A DNA stretch of 64,000 bases from Monodelphis domestica (lineage: Eukaryota; Chordata; Mammalia; Didelphimorphia; Didelphidae), in contig NC_077230.1 of NCBI RefSeq assembly GCF_027887165.1, positions 22,491,200 to 22,555,199 on the forward strand. The letters run 5' to 3'. The position numbers and the translations under genes are program-made. The notes under the pieces were generated by a model. The model saw only the letters and a program-made list of their open reading frames with translations, had not been told where the DNA came from and made no database searches. Shown here in pieces: positions 54,691 through 64,000 of this stretch (position 1 is its first letter; the number at the start of each line of letters is the position of its first letter).

Positions 54691-54960
54691 GCCAGTTCCT
54701 ATCTTCCAGAAGATATATCATCTTCACTCAGTTGTGCCATGGTTATCTCAGGTGGCTTGTTTCTGCAAGACTGGTCTAGGTACAGACAGATTGTAAATCT
54801 ACTTATTTGCATCTGTGGACATATATGTAAATATAAACATATCCACCCATGGAGGAATGATGAATATCCTTCCTCTGGTTTATGTTTTGGCTATGATTAA
54901 AGGAAAATACATAGAGACAATACAAAGGGAAATATGAAAAATACACAATACAAAGGGAAA

Positions 54961-55158
54961 ATGCATAGGCTCAATGGATAGAGAGCTAGGCCTGGAGATG
55001 GAAAGTCCTGAGTTGAAATTTGATCTTGGATACTTCCTAGCTTGGTGACCCTGGGCAAGTCACTTAACTCCCATTGCCTAGCCCTTACTAGTCTTCTGCC
55101 TTGGAACCAATACTTAGTATTAATTCTAAAATGGGAGGTAAGAGTTTAAATATATATT
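54961..55158 (+). mobile_element. tRNA-derived SINE (gtaagggttt type)
   Basis: It has ggctcaatggatagagagct, ggagatggaaagtcctgagt, gggcaagtcacttaactccc, ttgcctagcccttactagtc and the end gggaggtaagagtttaaa. Confidence 0.88.
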
Positions 55159-55199
55159 TTTTTTTCACATAAAATGCAATAGTCAAAACACATACATCT

Positions 55200-55470
55200 T
55201 GCCCAGCCAGGAAGCACAGCAGAGAAAGCAATGGACTGGAATGAGGAAATGTGAATTGAAACCTAGCCTCAGATTCTTCCTAGATGTACAGCCCTGAGCA
55301 AGTCATTTAATCTCTGTTTGCCTCAGTTTTGCCATTTGAAAAATAATGACAATAATGGTTTTTACCTCCAAGGGTTGCTGGGAAGATAAAATGAGATAAT
55401 ATTTGTAAAGCTTTTTGCAAACCTTGAAACACTATGCAAATGCTAGTTGTTGTTATCATTATCATGGTTA
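55200..55470 (+). mobile_element. MIR/THER1-like SINE
   Basis: It has gagcaagtcatttaatctct, gcctcagttttgccatttg, gggttgctgggaagataaaa, aaagctttttgcaaaccttg and a (TTAT)-like end. Near full length. Confidence 0.85.
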
Positions 55471-56454
55471 TCATCTGATCCAGAGGTGTAATTTCAGGTG
55501 GTGAAAAGCAGATCAGTGCCAGGGCAGATGGCAAGTTGGCAGAGGTGGATGGCTGAATGAGATGTAAAGTATGGTCTAATAGTACTAGATGGAGAGAAAA
55601 AAGACATAGGTGACTGCATTAGACCTTTAACTAGAAACCTGGGCCATGTTTATATAATATACATATAGTAAGGAAACCGTTCTACAGCATGATTGAGCTG
55701 ATCATGTAGGGACATAAAACATACAAAGCTCTTTGTAAACCTTAAAGCACTATAAAAATGTTAGTTACTATAACAATAATAATTTCATTATATGATATTT
55801 AAATATTATTATTATGTAGCTGGATAAAGCACTGTAGTCAGAAGACCTAGGTTTTGGATAGCTTTCCTCAGCAAGTATTGAGCATGGTGGCAGGAGTAGA
55901 CTTTGATCCTGTTTGGAAGTCCATGGATAGAGCCACTAAAGCCATACTTTGGTAACATCCCTAGGGAAATGGAAGCTCCCCACAAATAAGAGAATTCATG
56001 AGTCTAGAGCCATACTGTATATATCCTTAGATCAAATACAGATAAGCTCCTGAGGCCAAATCTAGCTCAGACAGGATCAATCTCAGGTGAAATGTCCATC
56101 TATTTAGAAGACTTGGGTGCTCTACTCACATGTTCTCTATCACCACTGTGTCATCATCTCTTTTAGGTGGAGTTCCTCTCCATGTCTTACATGAGATAGC
56201 TATTATAAGCTGGGCCTGGAGTTTCTGGCACCCCATCATTTGTTATAATAAAGTCACTTTTATACACAACACTAGCACAGCGTTGCTTTGCCAGACCAGT
56301 ATCCCTTCAAACAGAAGTCTCATCCCATCCTTCTTAGCAGAAGGCATCATAAATCTGTTACCAAGAGATGAAAATAGCAGTGACCCACTCAGAATATATG
56401 TCAGTTATATGTTTATATACTTTCTATAAAGCATTCAGAATTTATATCATTAAA
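55471..56454. other. No gene seen; MIR scraps
   Basis: A MIR tail scrap (ttgtaaaccttaaagcacta) lies at 55730-55790 and a SINE-head scrap at 55815-55850. An aataaa within ttataataaagtcac at about 56240 is isolated. A 99-residue frame at 56130-56429 has no known motif. The R4-like LINE begins just after this stretch and could extend into it, but I could not show that. Confidence 0.4.
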
Positions 56455-57290
56455 AAATGAACAGAAGAAAACAACATATTGGCTGAAGAGTAAAAAGGGT
56501 GTATTATGAAGTCCCAGGAGTCTAAAGACCAACTTATTATCAAGATGATATTTACTGAACAAATTTCCCAAAGCACTAGGACATTTATAGCATCTATGAT
56601 GATTATTTCAAAGTCTTTGATTCAGTTTGTATCATGAATCCTTCATGTACTACAAATATATAAAATAGGCTCAAGTATAGTGAGAATGCTCCTGCTCTCT
56701 ACTTAAAACATGACTCAAACACAGGAACGTCAAGAGCAATTGACATAAAATGTGGCATCTTCCACAGTTAAGACCATTGTGGGTCCAGCCATAAATCCAT
56801 TATCATCTTTCCTAAAGTATGGCTTTGGAATGAAATTGGGAATTGAACAAAAGCATCTTATTAATCAGTTGATGAGTATGGATGACGTCAAGCCTCATGG
56901 CTCAACCCAAAACACATTAAATAGCTCTTTTATCTCATGGAATCTTTCTCCAATGATATCAAAATGTCAATTGGGATTGATAGAGAGAATTCTTAATGTA
57001 CGCCAAAGAGACAAGAGACTTAGAGGCTTCAAACTTGAAACTGGAGGTCAAAATGAACCAATAGACAAAGGTGACACCTACAAGTACCTTAGTGTCCTCT
57101 TGGCAAGACTCCTCAAGCATAAATCTATCAAGAAGAAAGCTGTGGCTGAATATGTTAAGAGATTTACTGGAATCTAAAATCAAAGTTAAATGAAAAGAAC
57201 ACATTTAAATCAATTAACACCTATACAATACCAGTCTGAAGACATACTTTTGGAACTGAAAAATGGACCATAGCTAGATCTGGAAACTAG
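56455..57290 (+). pseudogene. R4/Dong-clade LINE reverse transcriptase relic
   Basis: R4-clade LINEs encode a reverse transcriptase with a C-terminal endonuclease. In frame pieces on the plus strand I read TEENNILAEE and KGCIMKS, then KDQLIIKMI (family form: EENNIL.EEQKGC...KDQLLIDKMI). Next come IDIKCGIF (family: I.IKCGIFQGDSLSP), the open frame 56752-57177 with NPLSSFLKYGFGMKLG, INQLMSMDDVKPHG (the MDD of motif C, family HLLFMDDLKLYG), ISKCQLGLIERILN, YKYLSVL (family YKYLG), and finally LKSKLNEKNTFKSINTYTIP (family ESKLN..N.I.AINTYAIP). The 141-residue stretch is open, but the flanks need frame changes and contain stops. No endonuclease or ends were found. The clade call rests on remembered motifs. 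Confidence 0.65.
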
Positions 57291-57344
57291 CTTAATTAAT
57301 CCTAACATTATTAATTATTACCAATGACATTATTATTTGTTTAT

Positions 57345-57480
57345 TTTTAATTCAAAGATATTTTATTTTCCCAATTTCATGTATTAATAATTTTTGACAT
57401 GTTTTCCAAATTTATAAGATCCAAACCATCTCCCCTTTTCTCTTCCCTCCCTGACTTGGAGATGGTAAGCAAATTTATCA
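57345..57480 (-). mobile_element. Old L1 3' UTR fragment
   Basis: It has attttattttcccaatttca, tttttgacatgttttcca, ctcttccctccctgacttg and gagatggtaagcaaattta, the usual old L1 3' UTR on the minus strand. Confidence 0.65.
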
Positions 57481-57600
57481 ATGACACACAGGACCCATCA
57501 CCCTAAGGCAGCTGTTGGAAGATTAAAATTTCCTCACCAAAAAGAAAGGGGGAGATCCTAGCAAAAGTAAGATCTATAAGAGGTGCCTGCCATTAGCTTT

Positions 57601-57632
57601 ATAAAAATAAATTAATTAATTAATTAATTAAA
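57601..57632. repeat. (AATT)n microsatellite
   Basis: About seven aatt units follow ataaaaat, just before a MAR1 SINE. Confidence 0.9.
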
Positions 57633-57657
57633 GTGGTTTACCTCCAAATAGAGCCTA

Positions 57658-57880
57658 TAAAATGATGTAGCTTTCAGGAAGACCTAAGTTCAAACCCAGT
57701 CTCAGACACTAGCTGTGTGACCCTGGGCAAGTCACTTAATCCTGTTTGCCTAAGCTTCCTTATTTGTAAAATGAGCTGGAGAAGGAAATGAGAAACCACT
57801 CCAGTGTCTCTGCCAAGAGAACCCCAAATGGCATCATGAAGAGTCTGAAATGACCAAACAACAACAAAAAATAGGGATAA
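57658..57880 (+). mobile_element. MAR1-type CORE-SINE
   Basis: It has aggaagacctaagttcaaac, tgggcaagtcacttaatcc, gagctggagaaggaaatgag, gccaagagaaccccaaatgg and the tail gaccaaacaacaacaaaaaa. The 5' head is truncated. Confidence 0.88.
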
Positions 57881-57884
57881 AAAC

Positions 57885-57970
57885 AGCACTTAACTCCCAT
57901 GGTTGTTGTGAGAATCAGATGAGGTATTTGTAAAAGTACTTTGCCTGTTACATAGTAAACACCATATTGT
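57885..57970 (+). mobile_element. MIR-like 3' part
   Basis: Gcacttaactcccatggttg, ttgtgagaatcagatgagg and gcctgttacatagtaaacac match the end of a MIR/THER1 SINE. Confidence 0.65.
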
Positions 57971-58129
57971 TACTTATTCCCTTCCTTATTTCATCTCCCC
58001 TTCCAGCTCTAGGTCGAGGATGCCCATTCTCCAGATCACTTAATTCCTGTGTAATCTTGGCCAAGCTATTCCTCTCAGAATTTCCATTTCCTCTTCAAGG
58101 ATCATCCATTTAGAACAGAAGGGGGTTGT

Positions 58130-58560
58130 CGAAAACTCTTAAGGATCCCCTTAATTTATAGATGAGGACACCGAGGCTTAGAGAGTTGCAATCACTTACT
58201 CAATATCCCCCCTCTCCACTGGTAGTAAGTAGTAGTACTCAGCCAAGAGTAAGAATATCCTGAGTTCAAAGCTGACCTCTTACTAGGTGCGGGTCCCTGA
58301 GCAAGTTACTTAGCCTCTGTTTGCCCCAGTTTCCTCCTCTGTAAAATGGGAACAATAATAGTACCTACCTCCCAGAGTTGTGGTGAGGATCAAGAGAGAT
58401 CATCTTTATAAAGCATTTAACATTGTGCCTAGCACGTAGGAAGTCTAAATAAATGTTAGCAATTGTTATTATTTTTAATCAGACTCATTTAAACCCAGGT
58501 GGTCTTCTACTTCCGAATTCTGTGTTCTTTTCATAGTACCCTTGCTTCTTCCCACGCTGC
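58130..58560 (-). mobile_element. MIR-like SINE (minus) split by a THER1-like SINE (plus)
   Basis: The left part (ttatagatgaggacaccgag, gcttagagagttgcaatcac) ends near 58234. The right part (catttaaacccaggtggtct, tctgtgttcttttcatag) begins near 58478. The plus-strand SINE 58235-58477 lies between. Confidence 0.65.
58235..58477 (+). mobile_element. MIR/THER1-like SINE
   Basis: It has atatcctgagttcaaagctg, gagcaagttacttagcctct, gccccagtttcctcctctg, acctacctcccagagttgt, cctagcacgtaggaagtct and aaatgttagcaattgttatt. It is full length or nearly so. Confidence 0.85.
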
Positions 58561-58712
58561 TACAAAATGGGGATAATGATATCGATATTACCTACTTCAC
58601 AGAGTTATTAGGAGGATTACATAAGATAGAATTGGTAAGGTACATGGCAAACATAAAGCACTGTCAATAAACAATTTTGATCCTTATTATTATAATTATT
58701 GTTATTATTTTT
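58561..58712 (+). mobile_element. MIR-like 3' part
   Basis: Aaaatggggataatgatatc, acctacttcacagagttatt and agcactgtcaataaacaat, then a TTATTATTAT end, match the 3' part of a MIR SINE. Confidence 0.7.
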
Positions 58713-59287
58713 TGAATGATCTAGAAAAAGAAATTGACTGAGCATATTGTGAGAATAAGGGGGTAATAAACAACCCAAAGGCTGTATTTGTGTCCAGGAA
58801 ATATTAAAAATAAAAATTAATTTATTTAAAATTGAAATTAATCAGGAGAAGACCTGCATTGCATTGGATGAATTGTGCATGGAATATTTGAAGAAGGACA
58901 TGGAAAAGAATTGCACAAAATCATATATTCATGGGTTACAATCTTGATAAGTGGAGGGAATATCCATACTGATGAGATCACGGACAGATTTAATTTAAGA
59001 ATTTATATTTACATTTAAGAATAGCATCTACATCCCTGCAAACAAACCATTTGGTTGCAGTGTATTTGAATAGATCAAGTCAATTGGATGCTACCAACTC
59101 TCAATAATTAACTAATTCTGACATGCTCTTTCTGCCAAGGAGACACAGGTCCTTCCTATAGGGAACCCCCCCCCCCAAAGGAACTGAAGGAGGTAGAATC
59201 AGTCGCCCTGAAGGCAATGGTATACAGGATCCAACTGTGGCAGGACTTTCTCAGATGACTCTCAAATGCTTGCTGCCCCCTCATACC
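58713..59287. other. No gene seen
   Basis: This is unassigned sequence with a C10 run at 59167. The string gagaagacctgcattgcatt looks like part of an interspersed repeat, but I cannot name it. Confidence 0.35.
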
Positions 59288-59600
59288 TTACTAATAATCA
59301 AAGAGATCCAAATTAAAACAATTTCTGGGCTCTAACCAAAATGGGTTAAATTCAATGAGGTTCAATGCTTGTGGCATTATAGAGAAATATGTACGCTAAT
59401 TTGTGATGGATAAAATTGCCAACATATAGAGTATTTTTGGAGAACAATCTGACAATATGCGCTATTTCTGATTATAAAAATAATCATACCCTATGACCCA
59501 ATAATTTAATTGTGAAACTCTTCTGTGAAAGTGTTATATGAGAAAAATCTGTTCAAAGATTTTTGTAGCAGCATTTCATGTAATTTTAAGGTAGTGGCCC
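59288..59600 (+). mobile_element. Old L1 ORF2 fragment
   Basis: It has actaataatcaaagagatcc, aaattaaaacaatttctggg and later taccctatgacccaataatt, then aaagatttttgtagcagca: the C-terminal domain of L1 ORF2 on the plus strand, highly diverged. Confidence 0.65.
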
Positions 59601-59887
59601 AAAGGCACCTCCCCTCCCCCATCCCACGCTCACAGGTTTTAATTATCCAGGCATACACATAAGGAACATATGTTGGCCAAGTTATATGTAGGAGGAGCAA
59701 CTTATGCCTCTAATGCTGCAAAGTCACAGAGGTCTGATGCTCTAGCAAATGACAAATGGGACATTCAGAATCTAACACCTTCTAATTTCAAGAGGATGAA
59801 GCGATTTAAGTGATCAAGAGTCCTTGATCAACACTCTCCCTTATTATAGCAAAAGAAAAGAAAAAAAAATGGAAACAACTTAAAGAT

Positions 59888-60652
59888 CCAACTGGGAGCA
59901 GCTAGATTGCACAGTGGAGAGAGTATCGGGTCTGGAATTTGGAAGACTTCTCTTCCTGAGTTCAAATCTGGCCTCAGATACTTCCTAATTGTGTGACTCA
60001 GAGCAAGTCATCCCCCCCCCCCAATTCCATGTTGATACCATTTTTAATCATTGTTTTCTGACATTTTGCTACCCATGTTCTCTCTATCCATCCCATTCCT
60101 TTTCCCTCCCCAAAATGGCAGGTCATATGATATAGGTTGCACATGTTTCTGTGTTAATCATGCTGTGAAAGAAGACACAGCCCCCTTACACTAGAGAAAA
60201 ATTCATGAAGGAAATAAAGTGAAGAATGGTTGTTTCAATCTATATTTGGACTCTAAAAGTTTCTCCTGTGGTAGTGGATATCATTTTTCATCATGCGTCT
60301 CTTGGAGTTGCCTTGGATCCTTGCATTACTGAAAATAATTCAATCATTCACCGTTATCATCAGACGTTATTCTTTTTACTGTGTACAATATTCTCCTGGT
60401 TCTACTCATTTCATTTTGTAGCGCTTCATAGAAGTCTTTCCAGACTTTTTGTGATCAACCTATTTGTCATTCCTTATGGCAAAGGTATGTTCCACTGCAC
60501 AAGTCACTTAACCCTGTTTGCCTCAGTTTCCTTACCAGTAAAATGAGCTGGAGGAGAAAATGGCAAACCATCCTAATATCTTTGCCAAGAAAACCCCAAA
60601 TAGGGTCACGAAGAGTTGGGCACAACTGAAAAACAACTGAACAGCTACAAAA
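59888..60652 (+). mobile_element. MAR1-type CORE-SINE split by an L1 3' end
   Basis: The left part (59888-60010: ggagcagctagattgcacag, gagttcaaatctggcctcag) ends at gagcaagtca. The right part (60500-60652: caagtcacttaaccctg, gccaagaaaaccccaaatag, caactgaaaaacaactgaac) completes the SINE. An L1 inserted between them duplicated caagtca. Confidence 0.88.
60011..60499 (-). mobile_element. 5'-truncated L1 (3' UTR) inserted in a SINE
   Basis: On the minus strand it reads as L1 3' UTR: cattaatgga-like and tcttggagttgccttggatc, tattctcctggttctactca, tttccagactttttgtg. The duplication caagtca lies at 60004-60010 and 60500-60506. A C13 run marks its left edge in place of the usual T-run. Confidence 0.75.
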
Positions 60653-61299
60653 GGTCCAGCAATAGGTAAGTGTTTAAATAATTTGTCATATTAATTGAAT
60701 GGTCTATTACACATATAAAGAATGCAAAGAAATCTAGAATTACTCCTATGAAGTAGTATGAAGTTAAAAAAAAGCAGAAAAGAATATATACAAAATCCTA
60801 ATCATGAATGACCGTATAAGAGAAATAATGAATGAGAATTAATAAAAAATCCTGAAGGGTAATTAGAAGAAATAATTTTAAATTATCATATTTTGTGTTG
60901 AAATGAATGGATCTGAATGCAAAGAGTTACTAAGCAAGTTTGGTTGGTTGTAGTGAAGTTCAGTGTTACGTTTTTAATGAAACTAAATTTTAAAAAATTC
61001 CTGTTGCTCCCCAGCCAGACTGGCTGATCAGAGGCTGGTGGTCAAGACTCTTAACCTTATGAGCAAATACTGAATCTTAGAATCCCATCCTAAGCCAATG
61101 CTGAGATTTCTGAAGATATAAAAAAAATCGAAACTTTGAAAACTCACAAATTAGTTGTTTTTTTTTTATTTTACAGCAATTCTACCATGGTTCCTATGTT
61201 TAGAGCTGCAAGGGACTTCAGAGATGATCAAATCGTGACACCATTTTGAGTGTAAGAGCGATATCTCCTGTACCCTGACCCCAAATAGTGAAACAATTA
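60653..61299. other. No gene seen
   Basis: The sequence is A/T-rich. A MIR-like scrap (agctgcaagggacttcagag) lies at 61203-61235, and a T-run (T9) at 61158. Confidence 0.4.
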
Positions 61300-61543
61300 A
61301 GCAGTTATTTCAGTTGTCTCTGATTCTCTGTGAACCCATCTGGTGTTTTCTTAGCAAAGATGCTGGAGTGTTTTGCCATTTCTTTATCCAGCTCATTTTA
61401 CAGATCAGGAAACCCAGATAAACAGCATTAAGTGACTTTCCCAAAGTCACACAGCTAAATAAGTGTCTGAAGTCATATTTGAACATAGATCTTCCTGACT
61501 CCAGGTTCAGCGCTTTATCAACTGAGCCAACTTGTTGCCCATA
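61300..61543 (-). mobile_element. MAR1-type CORE-SINE
   Basis: It has tcagttgtctctgattctct, gtgaacccatctggtgtttt, cttagcaaagatgctggagt, then agtcacacagctaaataagt and ctttatcaactgagccaac in minus-strand order. Nearly full length. Confidence 0.85.
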
Positions 61544-61574
61544 ATAGAATAGCAGTGGTGGGGTGGGGTGGGGG

Positions 61575-61812
61575 GAGGGAGAAGATTAGGATCTTGTCCA
61601 AAGAATTAATGATTCCTGCAATCTCCAAGGTTACAAACTTTATTGACAGAGAGAGGAGAGTGGTGGAATGGCCCTGGCAATGAAGTAGCCATGGTGATGG
61701 GAAGGTTCTGAGAGGTTTCTCAGGGATGCTTTTTATCTTGATTAGTTCCTAAGGAAGGGATCATCTGTTTGGACGGTTGTTGCCCAGCTGTTCTCAAGGA
61801 ACTGATGTCACT
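61575..61812 (-). mobile_element. Possible second LTR fragment, adjoining the LTR at 61817
   Basis: On the minus strand there is a gataaaaagcatccctgaga stretch resembling a TATA box and R region, and then caataaagtttgtaacc resembling an LTR polyadenylation region about 110 bp later. No end motifs or duplication could be fixed. It may be part of a separate LTR in the opposite direction, or chance. Confidence 0.25.
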
Positions 61813-61816
61813 GTAT

Positions 61817-62448
61817 TGTGAATGATTTACTCCACCCTGCTTAATCTTTAGAATTCTAGCAACCAGGAATGCATACACCCCCACTTAAGGATTAAGTGTG
61901 GGAGAGAAAGGTCTATGATCCGCTTGTGTGCTAGCAAGAGACAAATCAGAAACAACTGACTGGCCCCTGGGCTGTCCAAAGCCAAGTTTAAGCCACCATT
62001 GGTACATGTGAGACACAGGAAGTGACTTAAAGAACTGCCTTTATATTTTACATTACTTCCTGTGAGAGGGACTTGGTAGTGGAACTTGACTGTGGAAGAG
62101 CTGGAGTGTGAGACCACAGACTGCTTCCCTTAGACTATCATGTGGTGAGTGCAAGGCTTACTTCTCTTTCCTTGACTTTCTGGAGGCACCAGCCTCGGAA
62201 GAAGTCCTTCATCTTGGAGGAGGCTGGAAGCTGTGCTAGATTTAATCCTCTGCCCGCCTTGGCTGGGACCTCTGAACTCCTGCTTGGTATCTCTCTCATT
62301 TCCTCTCTTTCTTTCTTCCTTCATATCTTTACTCTCTTGTAAATAAACCACCATAAAATTCCATTCTGATTTGAGTACTTCATTGGGATTTAGAATTTAA
62401 AATCTAAACTAAACCCCTGACCACTGACCATAAGTTTTGCCCCTAACA
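61817..62448 (+). mobile_element. Solo LTR (ERV1-like), 632 bp
   Basis: It starts TGTGAATGATTT and ends GCCCCTAACA, with GTAT on both sides (61813-61816 and 62449-62452). Inside are a ctttatattttac TATA-like motif near 62040, a tggtgagtgc motif near 62145 and a gtaaataaacc polyadenylation signal at about 62340. It is related to the partial copy at 1-299 and, over its 3' part, to the LTR at 36529. No internal genes are present. It looks whole as an LTR. Confidence 0.82.
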
Positions 62449-62452
62449 GTAT

Positions 62453-63514
62453 CCACAGTTCACCTTGTTTCCCCACAGGGTGGAAGTAGGGAGAACAAAC
62501 CAAAATGCAATTAGGATGCTAAAGATATATTATACACTCTGGTGTAAAAGTAAAGGTTACTTTTGCCTGATTCTGTGAAGACTCCAACAGAGGGAAAGTC
62601 CCTAGTTTGTTATGGCCATGCTTAGTGGCCAGTTGCAGAATTCCTGCCTACATTCTTATAGCAACCTGCCAACATCTGTACACCAATCTGCCTGCATGGC
62701 AACCCACATCAGTAGCAGTAGTTAATATAACTAACAAGATTCTCTAAACCTAGATGCTTTTAGCAGATGACTTTTTAAGTTATGGAATCAAAGTTATAAA
62801 CCAAGTATGAACAATCCCCCCCACCTTTCTGTTGAATCACTCAACCAAAAGCAAAAATTATGTGCAAACAACCTATCAATCAAGTTGGGAAAGGGTAAAG
62901 TACTTGGAACCATTGGATAAAATGTATTGAGATTGGTTGAAACAATGGGATACACCTCTTAGCCCATATATACCAGAGAAGAGTCTAATAGAAACATTCC
63001 CTAAACTACTTCAGAAAGAGAGAGACAGAGAAAGGAAGAAGGAAGGAAGAGAGAAAGAAAAGGAAAGGAAAGAAAAGAAAGTCAAACTGCTATAACACTT
63101 TGAGGTGCCAGACCCTTGTATTGATAACTAGAGGGCAGGAGGGGCTGAAGGGAATTATCCCAGAGGGGGTAGCGCACACCCTCCCAGATCCTCCCAATGA
63201 CTGGGTCATTAAAAAGACTAGATCAATAGCAAATAATGCATCTAGCCAGGAGCTGGGAGAGGTCAAAACCAGACATGCTTAGGAAAGAAAGCTTGTAAGT
63301 GCTCTGACCCTTGAGGTGCAGCAGACAGCTATGGGCACCTCATAGCAACTTCATGAGGACTCCAGAAAGGCAGAAAAGTACTTCTACAAGAGCTGTGAAT
63401 GACTACTTTGCTACTTGGGCTCTAAACCTGAGCTCAAGACACTATATGTACTTGTAAGAGAGCGTCTCACTCTTTTGGCAGGGATGTTTTTTGTTTTTGC
63501 TTTGAATTTACGTA
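62453..63514. other. No gene seen; one GA-rich tract
   Basis: A purine tract of AGAG, GAAG and GAAAG units lies at 63010-63082. A catatataccag TATA-like string at about 62978 stands alone. No repeat family was recognised, though the stretch directly after the LTR could be part of another old element. Confidence 0.4.
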
Positions 63515-63703
63515 TCTAATTAATTAATTTAGAATATTTTTCTATGGTTACATGACTCATGTTCTTTCCCTCCCCTCCTCCTTCCCTCCATCCCTCCCCA
63601 GAGCCAACAAGAAATTCCACTGGGTTTTACATGCGTCATCGATTGAGACTTATTTCCATATTATTAGTATTTGCAATAGAGTGATCATTTAGAGTCTACA
63701 TCT
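63515..63703 (-). mobile_element. 5'-truncated L1 (3' UTR)
   Basis: It has taattaattaatttagaat, ggttacatgactcatgttct, ttccctcccctcctcc, ttccactgggttttacatg and gcaatagagtgatcatttag, matching the 3' UTR at 17580-18350 without the LTR. It shows what the uninterrupted target of that LTR looks like. Confidence 0.85.
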
Positions 63704-63884
63704 TGGGGAGATGTTTTTATGCCAACTGTTCTTACTAAACCAACAGGGTAACTATCCTTTTTTTTAAAAGGTCTGCCTGACCAATTGATTTTAGGAGGCT
63801 CACTGGTAGGGGCTTTTGAATTATCAGGTTAGGGAAAAAAATCTTACTCCTTAGAATTATCCTTAACATTTCAAGAGAGCAGGC

Positions 63885-64000
63885 AGCTAGATGGCACACT
63901 GGATAGAGCCCCAGGACTGGAGTTGGGAGAACCCAAGGCAAACAGGGTAAGTGACTTGCCCAAAGTTACACAGCTTTGTTGTTGCTGAGTCCTTTTCAGT
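63885..64000. mobile_element. SINE head (plus) joined to minus-strand SINE sequence, cut by window edge
   Basis: The head ggcagctagatggcacactg, gatagagccccaggactgg runs plus. After about 63930 the text ggcaaacagggtaagtgact, tgcccaaagttacacagct reads on the minus strand. The join is an inversion or the meeting of two SINEs; the window ends inside it. Confidence 0.6.

Overview
The window looks like vertebrate nuclear DNA with no intact protein-coding gene that I can recognise. The repeats point to a marsupial (metatherian): many tRNA-headed SINEs of the types I know from marsupials (a MAR1/CORE type ending in gaacaacaacaa, and a second type ending in gtaagggttt plus an A run), MIR/THER1-like SINEs, L2, abundant L1, an RTE-clade LINE and an RTE-tailed SINE. 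Family names come from memory of sequence, not from a search; the species cannot be fixed.

Layout. 1-0.3 kb: part of a retroviral-type LTR, cut by the window edge. 0.3-5.3 kb: SINEs and an old L1 5' part. 5.3-15.5 kb: an old L1 carrying several insertions, including a younger L1 (9.7-15.0 kb), which itself holds a solo LTR (11.7-12.9 kb). 15.5-17.5 kb: a SINE cluster around a trinucleotide tract. 17.5-24.5 kb: a near full-length but decayed L1 with an 18-bp target duplication and a solo LTR in its 3' UTR. 24.5-36.4 kb: mixed sequence with SINEs, a hAT-like MITE with an 8-bp target duplication, a hAT transposase relic, an unrecognised 147-residue reading frame, and an L2 split by an L1. 36.5-37.3 kb: a solo LTR. 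37.3-40.1 kb: mostly low in repeats. 40.2-41.4 kb: a pentanucleotide satellite with higher-order structure. 41.6-44.3 kb: L1 and SINE fragments and a U6 snRNA pseudogene. 44.3-54.5 kb: a stack of L1 copies on the minus strand, rearranged and holding a 2.2-kb RTE-clade LINE and an RTE-tailed SINE. 54.5-64 kb: SINEs, a relic of an R4/Dong-clade LINE, L1 tails and another solo LTR.

The window is best read as a record of transposition. At least four LINE clades (L1, L2, RTE, R4/Dong), several SINE families, hAT DNA transposons and LTR elements are layered, and the order of many insertions can be read from nesting and target-site duplications. No operon-like or cooperating gene system is present. 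The most unusual items are the R4/Dong-like reverse transcriptase relic, the RTE LINE next to a SINE sharing its 3' tail, a 90-bp block copied to a second site inside an L1, and the higher-order CATAA satellite.
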